A DNA stretch of 35,770 bases from Podila epigama (taxonomy: Eukaryota > Mortierellomycota > Mortierellomycetes > Mortierellales > Mortierellaceae): the NCBI GenBank assembly GCA_015679605.1, contig JAAAVE010000081.1:1-35770 (forward strand), read 5' to 3'. This document shows, in pieces, positions 29,483 to 35,770 of this stretch. Within the stretch, counting starts at the first letter, position 1; each line of letters starts with the position of its first letter. Made by a program: the position numbers and the translations under genes. A model generated the notes under the pieces. That model was not told the DNA's origin and ran no database searches. It saw nothing but the letters and a program-made list of their open reading frames with translations.

Positions 29483-32400
29483 TCAAAAGATACTTCCAAG
29501 TGCATCGAACCAACCTAGAATTCCGGCATCTGTTAGGACATAGGCCCTAAACTCTTCTATGGTAATGTATCCGGCTCGGGATGGGCTCTTGATCGCCCCA
29601 AATGTCCTATCAACCATCTCCTGGATGGCGCCTTGCGATATACTCTCCATGACTGGGAACGTGCTCGAAAAATAGGATGCATTGGCATAGGACCCTGAGG
29701 GCGTAACAGAAGACGTTGAGGCATAAGATGGATACCGTGGCCCGAGGGAGGGTCGCCTTGGGTGGACATTATTTCTACTGCTACCAGAGCTCATGGCCTG
29801 ATCTGCAGTTGCGGCTTCTCTTCTCCTTGTCTCCTCGATCGTGGTGTTTGGGCCGCCCTGCAGACCAAATCCAATGGCGAATGCTGGAACAAGTGAGGGT
29901 CCGTGAGGAGATACAGGCATATCTGAAGTTGCGGAGGAGGTCATGTTGGTACGTGAGCGTGAACTTTGATGGTCCCAGGTGAGATGTGGATTGGATGTTG
30001 ACATGTTTGTTGAGTGTGATGAAGTTGTTGTGAGTGGTAGAGGTTGATCCTTTCTTGGCCTGTTCAAAGAGCGATTACTATTGGTTACGTTGTTACTGTT
30101 GTTGCTACCAGCATCACTGGTACTCTGTGTTGATGGTGCTACTGGCTCAGTGCTATTCGATTGGCGATGACCTGAAGTAGAGCTTTCAGAATGCTCTTGA
30201 ATTGGCGAATCTGTTGCTGAAGATCCTGTTGATGGCGGTGTAGCTTCCGTGGGGTTATGCGATGAAGATTCCTGGGTATGGTTTGGAGTAGTCCTGTGAG
30301 TGGCCACGGGCTGCCAACCATTGCTGTCCACTCCAGAGTCTTCAGCCTCGCTGCCATGGCTTGCCGTCTCATGTTCGTTTGACGACAACAAATATTCAGA
30401 ATCGCTTCCTCCAACAAGCTCTGAACGTGGCATGTTATCGTTTGTCACTGACTCTAAATTTGGCATCTCAGTATGTTCAGAGTCGCTTGACGCATCCGGA
30501 GCCTTGTCACTCTCGTCTTCATCTTTTTCATCCTCTGCTTCGCCTTCTTCCTCGTCGTCATCGTCATCCTCGGCATAGGCGTCTTCTCCAACAAGCCCAT
30601 AGCCACCTGTTGATGGTAAAGCACGGACATGACCCTCTTCAGGCTCCTGGTCATCCAACGGAGGGGTGGGTGTTTGTGTGTCCGACACATCAGGTATCGG
30701 TGTGGCGCTAGGACTTTGAGGAGACTCGACAGAACTCGTCGATGAGGGTTGCGTTCCTGATGTCGAGTTTCCTGATTCGTTTGGAATGATGGAGAGGGAC
30801 CATTCTGCCGGTAGTGGGGCACGCTCTCGCGTTCGGCGTCGCTCCTCTGATCGGTTACTCCGGACACCAACCTCACGTGGGATGGGTGCGGTGAAGGTTG
30901 AAGAAATGGGCATCCCTGGTTGATATTCAAAGTTGTTCATCAAGTCATTCTCCATCGTCTTGACTACATCTCGAATAAGCTCCATGGACAAGTAGAAGTA
31001 CGCCTTGAACATTTCATAAAGCTCTTCCTTCGAAATGTAGCCGTCTCCATCCAGATCGTATCCTTGAAATGCGACTAACAATTTGTATGGAGACCAGAGG
31101 CAAAATAAAGCACCGTCAATATTAATGCATTCTTTGACAGCATCATATCAAAAAAAGAGAATCAAAGAAAAAGGCTAAAAACTTACAGTCAATCTTTTCA
31201 TCAAAGTTTCCTTTGCACAGTACGCTCAGCCCACACGCCATTTCCTTAAAGTTGATGATACCGTCATCATCTTGGTCGAAAAAGTGAAAGATTCGGCCTG
31301 TAATCAAGTTCTTCTCAAGGCCGAGTGGTCCCAAAGCTTGCTCAAAGGTAAGTCGTGTGATACCGCCGCCCTCCTGTGTCAACGTTGACAGGGATAGATA
31401 CTGCATGTACATCGCGTCCAACTCCACGTTGTCGACTACGAGAAAAGAACCGAACAAGAAATGGATACAAAGAAAACAACGTGAAAAATGGGGTCAGTTA
31501 CTTTTGTGCTCCTGTGTCCATGGGTGCACATCAACCTCAAAATATAGACCTTTTCCTCTCTCTTACAGTGAGTTTTCTGCAAAAGCTCATGCAACAGGTG
31601 CTCCGGAGTTGACGTAGATCCTGAGGGTGTCCCTGGGTAGAATGGTGGTAGCTTTTTTGTTCGGCTGTTAGCGAGTGGTGGGATGGGTATCCGAATCTTC
31701 ATAAATACGTGTGATTTGATATGAACTTCAGCTGCCTCGCATCCTTCACACAGATCGTAGTCCTGACAATTTGCACATTTGTATCGTAGACCACGGATGG
31801 GCACAGTGCGACAGCTATTGCAAGTGATGCCTCCTACAGAGTCGAAAAAGTCAGATAATGGCGATACTGTGTGAGTTGCACATACATGGTATGAATTATG
31901 TTGCCAAACCTAACGTCATGCCAAAGTGCCATGGCTTGGACTTACGATGGATGTGCCCCTCTAATGTGCGGAAACGACAATACAGAGCCAGAGAAGAGAC
32001 AAGTGAAGAGTATTGTTAGTCAACGTGACATAAAATACAAATGTTGGTCTTGATCCATGATAGCGATTGTATATGATTTGAAGGTACCTTTGCTTGCTTG
32101 GTCTTCGGCTATCGCATAGAGCAAGTTCATTAGCTGTAGCCCATCATGCTTTCCAGCAGAGTCCTCCAAAGGAAGCTTCTCATAGCCATCTTCATCCATG
32201 GTGCCATACTCGTGATCGGTGACATCTTCCTCGTCAGAATCTGCACCTGCTCCTAGCCTTGATGCGGTAGTGTACCCAGAGGTTTCTCCTTCGTCTGAAC
32301 TTGAGTCGTCACTACGACGATGCCGACTGTCCTCGCGCCTAGTGGCTAGTGGTTGACGTGATCGTCGGGTGGCATTACTTCGACGCAAGCCAGTTGCAGA

Positions 32401-32658
32401 CGAGTTACTACCGCCATTATTGTTGGAGCGGCGGTTGGTGTTCCTGGTGGCTGTGGTTGTGGCTGTGGTTGAGGTTGAGGCTGTATTCCTTCGGTTAGGA
32501 CCTCGGCTAGTCCTTGTTCGAAGGTTACTGGTGTTGCTGTTCGTTGAATTCCTCCGTTGCGATGGGGGCCAAACCCAGTACGAGACATAAAGCAGTGCCC
32601 CACCAGTGACAAGTCCAAGGATGAGGAAGGGGATTGGACTTGGCGAGCTGGTCGACAT
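29483..32658 (-). CDS. Membrane-anchored ZZ zinc finger / EF-hand protein
   Basis: Function unknown; probably a calcium-responsive adaptor at a membrane. The ATG is at 32658. Exons 32658-32088, 31960-31946 (15 nt), 31833-31567, 31435-31187 and 31074-29483 join in frame to 897 residues. Domains in order: one N-terminal transmembrane segment (about 9-29, FLILGLVTGGALLYVSYWVW); a Ser/Asn/Arg/Thr-rich linker; a ZZ zinc finger (about 195-242; Cys200, 203, 215, 218, 224, 227 with His233 and His237); a canonical EF-hand loop DQDDDGIINFKE (338-349); a second DLDGDGYISKEE (374-385); a long acidic Ser/Thr/Asn-rich disordered region (about 430-850); and a C-terminal degenerate EF-like helix pair (GYITIEEFRAYV) ending in WFDALGSIF. 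Both EF loops keep acidic residues at positions 1, 3, 5 and 12. No named family was recognised. Confidence 0.85.
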
Positions 32659-32865
32659 TGGTGTATTATATCAATGCTGATTGACAGAATGTGATGTGGT
32701 AAGTACTTTAGAGGTGTGTTCTGTGAATGTTCATAATCAGCTGCATGGACTTGAAGGAGAGATAGAGAGCAGTCCCTGTGTGTGACAATGAACAAAAAAA
32801 AATAGAAAACAAACTACAACTCTCAAACACTTTTGCGTTCTTTGCTTCCACTCTTTCTCCAAGAA
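32659..32865. promoter_or_regulatory. Compact divergent promoter, ZZ/EF-hand gene / AAA ATPase
   Basis: 207 bp separate the start codons of two divergent genes, so regulatory sequence must be shared or adjoining. It contains a short A8 run and pyrimidine-rich sequence before the AAA gene start. No recognised factor site. Confidence 0.5.
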
Positions 32866-35770
32866 ATGTCCAACCACATCCCACGAGCGCGATTCCATGT
32901 CATTGCCTCCGTTGACGAAACCCAGAGTCAAAACTTTCCATCCATACGCACGAGCGACAAATACGCGACTCCAGCAGCACGGCCCATTATCTTCATTTCT
33001 CGAGAGCAATGTCTCAAGCACAAACTTCGGAATGCTGTGGTGGCACTTACGACAGACAATGGCGAGACAGCTGTATACGCCTCAGTAAAGATGTACTCAA
33101 AGGAGAGTTCACTCTTTCGTAGAGATAGTCGGTACCCTGCCACACTAGCGCAGCTCAAGGACAACGCGGCAAGTGCGATTGCCACTAATCTTTTATACTG
33201 GGAACTGAAGCGGGCCAAGAAATGGACAGCGCCGTTTAGTGAAGAATCAGGGGATTTAGTGGACGATGCACCGATCATAGTAGATGTACAGATAGTAAGT
33301 GCTACACGCTGGGATTTGGGCCGCGCATTTCTAGAGAGGATGGGTAGCCTTTTGCATACGAGGCATCTAAAGTGACTCTACTCTTTGTTAGATCACAGAT
33401 CTTGGGAATGTTGCCACACTAGAACTCTTACCGGAATCAACAAACGGCAACCATCAGTCAACCCCAAATGGAGCGGCCATTGCTCAGCTACTTGCAGGAT
33501 CCATAGTGTCGCTCAATAATTGGATCTCTTTCAAGTCACCGCATGGGATGCAGAACTTTCAAGTGATTCGTATCGACACATCCTCAAATAGCCATAACAA
33601 CGTAGGCACAATGTCCGAAGGATCAATAGTACATCTCGCGACGCCTGGATTGCAGGTCCTTTCAACGTCAAAAACAAGTACAATCCCTGGAACATTGACA
33701 CCAAAAGATCAGTGGCTCTGTGAAGTGCGGAAGGTTATTGGAGGTGTTGATGACGTGTTGAAGCAGATCATGGACCATCTCTACGGGTTTCTTCACAGCG
33801 CGTATTGCCCCAATGAGCCAAAGATGTCGTGCTATCGAGTGCCTTTTAAAGGCATCCTCATCTCTGGCAGGCCGGGTACCGGAAAGAGCGCCCTTGCCTC
33901 CAGTCTGGCAGGTAAACAATAACGAAACGAAAGTAGGCTAAGTGACTACGTGACATTGAGTAGCTAAATCCCGCCTTGATACAATAGAGCACTCCGGTAT
34001 CCCTTACGCCGTCATCAATTGCCCAGACGTTTTCCAAACAAGTATGCAAGGTTTCCAGATTGACACAATATGACACGATCAACAAGGCAGACACTAAACA
34101 GGTTTACGACATCATACTGCGATATAGACGCCGGAGCCAGTGAGAACTATCTTCGGAGCGCGTTTGTTACCTTGACCTCTCAGTACAAGACATCCATTCT
34201 CATTCTTGATGAAATCGACATGATTGCTAGCGGACGTGCGTCTCGGAAAGGAGTAGAGGCAAAGCTGTTTGCGACATTGCTGCACCTAATTGACTCTATT
34301 AACCTAAATCCGGGCGGTAACAAGGTCGTTGTTATTGGTAAGAGTGCTTGCCTTCATTCAGTGTAGACGATTTGGCGGTTGGTCCTGCATGTCATACCAA
34401 CTTTGTTTTCTTTTGTTTATCTTTTTTAGCTCTTACCAACAGACCTCATGCAGTCGATCCATCTTTGACTCGGTCAGGGCGTCTTGACAAGGTGTTTGAT
34501 TTACATCTGAAAGGTGTAGAACAAAGGCTCCAAGTTTTGAATATCCTGGCAAATGGTACACCAGACTCGGCCGATTTTATTTCCTCACCGCATCCAGTTT
34601 GTGATTAGCTAACTCGTCTTTCATCTTTCACCATTGGTCAGATCTTCCAATGAAGCCTAATGAGCGACCTGATATACTGAAAAAAGTGGCAAGGGTCACC
34701 CACGGCTTTGTACCAACAGATCTTCAAGCACTATGCACAGAGTCGGCCCTCCAGTTGATATCAGAAATGTCTCCTTCCACTTCCTCCTCTCGACTCACTT
34801 CAGGTTCGCCCTGCACGAGATCAATTGACTTTTCATATTTTGAACGAGCACTCAAAACGATACGACCCTCAGGGATGGGCGAATATCAAACAAAGATACC
34901 CAACGTCACTTTTGATGCGCTGTATGGCATCCAAGAAGCCATTTCAGATCTTCGAGTGTCCGTTATCGAACCTTTCAACAACCCACAGAAATACATAGAT
35001 CTTGGGATCTCTCCTCCACGAGGAGTGATTGTTCACGGTCCTCCTGGTGTTGGTAAAACCATGCTTTGCTGCGCCCTGGCAGAGGAACTAGGCATTAATT
35101 TTATGCTAGTCGAGGTATGTCATGGAACGCTCTGTTCTATATTGCTTGGGCTTCTGAATGATCGATATTGACGGCCAAATACCATTTTTACTATATGCAT
35201 TTGATAGAGCTCACAAATTCGTTCCAAGGTTGTGGGAGAGTCTGAGCAAAACATTGCAAGGATATTTGCCCAGGCCAAGGCCAATGCTCCATGTATACTG
35301 TTCATAGACCAAGTAAGCGCGCTTTTTTTTTTTATTTATTTTTGTGTTACAGCGTTGTTCTGATAGAATTGCGTTCTAATGTTGAATATAATAATGTAAT
35401 ATATTAGATTGATGTCCTCGCACCTGCACGTGGATCAACTCACACATCTGAAAACAGCGGCGACCGTATAGTGACAAGCTTGCTGACCGAGATGGACGGT
35501 TTCTTCACGTCAGGATCAGGCAAGACTGCTGAAGTGGAGGTGCTCGTTCTTGCTGCCACTAACCGACCCGAAGTCATTGATCCAGCAATCTTGAGACCTG
35601 GTCGACTTGACCAGATTGCGTACATCCCAGTGCCTGATCAAAAGGTATTGAACAAAGACCTTTTTTTTATTTTCGTTTTTTTGTCTTGTATAAAGCAAGT
35701 TGCTTACGAAATTCGATGTGCGTGAAAAATCGCATTACAACAATTTGTATTTTTTTTTTTTTTTTTTTTT
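32866..35770 (+). CDS. Two-domain AAA+ ATPase, AFG2B/SPATA5L1-like (3' end cut)
   Basis: AFG2-family ATPases release shuttling factors from pre-60S ribosomes. The ATG is at 32866. Exons 32866-33294, 33392-33911, 33988-34041, 34128-34337, 34430-34600, 34642-35114, 35208-35312 and 35408-35644 give 733 residues in frame, then an intron runs to the right edge, so the C-terminus is missing. The N-domain (1-230) is divergent. AAA domain 1 has Walker A GRPGTGKS (302-309), Walker B LILDEID (Asp362, Glu363), sensor-1 ALTNRP and TRSGRLDK. AAA domain 2 has Walker A GPPGVGKT (594-601), sensor-1 AATNRP and LRPGRLDQ, but Walker B reads LFIDQID, with Gln654 replacing the catalytic Glu. GISPPRGVIVHGPPGVGKT resembles SPATA5L1-type sequences. 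AFG2 proper, a PEX1/PEX6-like or another type II AAA protein are alternatives. Confidence 0.8.

Noticed and set aside
1-35770. tRNA, rRNA, snoRNA or transposon remnants
   Set aside because: No tRNA-like A/B box and cloverleaf, rRNA segment, terminal inverted repeats or transposase/RT motifs were noticed by eye. A covariance-model and repeat search would be needed to exclude small RNAs.

Overview
The window is eukaryotic nuclear DNA, almost certainly fungal. Every gene is interrupted by short GT..AG introns (mostly 60-130 nt), branch-point-like CTAAC/ACTAAC motifs sit just upstream of several acceptors, and intergenic DNA is full of A/T homopolymers and microsatellites. The gene set is conserved housekeeping: a UCS myosin chaperone without TPRs, a SKT5/CHS4-type chitin synthase activator with a CaaX box, and a DXO/Rai1 enzyme. 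Intron density, CAG-rich polyglutamine tracts and retention of an AFG2B/SPATA5L1-like AAA ATPase suggest an early-diverging lineage such as Mortierellomycota or Mucoromycota. That placement is inference.

Layout, left to right: SWD1/RBBP5-like COMPASS WD40 subunit (-, cut by the left edge); WD40 protein of unknown role (+); DDI1 ubiquitin-dependent aspartic protease (-); SKT5/CHS4-like Sel1-repeat protein (-); NAF1 H/ACA RNP assembly factor (+); short TFC1/GTF3C5-like TFIIIC protein (-); PDS5 cohesin regulator with 25 exons (+); a 10-N scaffold gap; SET-MYND protein (-); PP1 catalytic subunit (+); RAI1/DXO (-); UCS-domain protein (+); membrane-anchored ZZ/EF-hand protein (-); two-domain AAA ATPase of the AFG2 family (+, cut by the right edge). 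Except for DDI1 and SKT5 in tandem, neighbours alternate strand. This gives six divergent pairs with intergenic regions of about 0.2-1.0 kb, and five convergent pairs with 82-550 bp between stop codons.

The genes do not form one pathway. Loose themes are chromatin and chromosome structure (SWD1, SET-MYND, PDS5, TFIIIC), RNA and ribosome biogenesis (NAF1, RAI1, the AFG2-like ATPase) and protein quality control or cell-wall control (DDI1, UCS protein, SKT5). No mobile element, CRISPR, tRNA or rRNA gene was seen, and I found no clear undescribed multi-gene system. The most interesting points are a Gln in place of the catalytic Walker B Glu in the second AAA domain, a TFIIIC subunit that stops where its DNA-binding domain should begin, an uncommon TM-ZZ-EF-hand architecture, very small exons, and a 16-bp degenerate repeat upstream of PP1.

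Exon coordinates were built by hand from splice consensus, reading-frame continuity and recalled family motifs. Most models close in frame. The weakest part is the 1668-2168 interval of the second gene.
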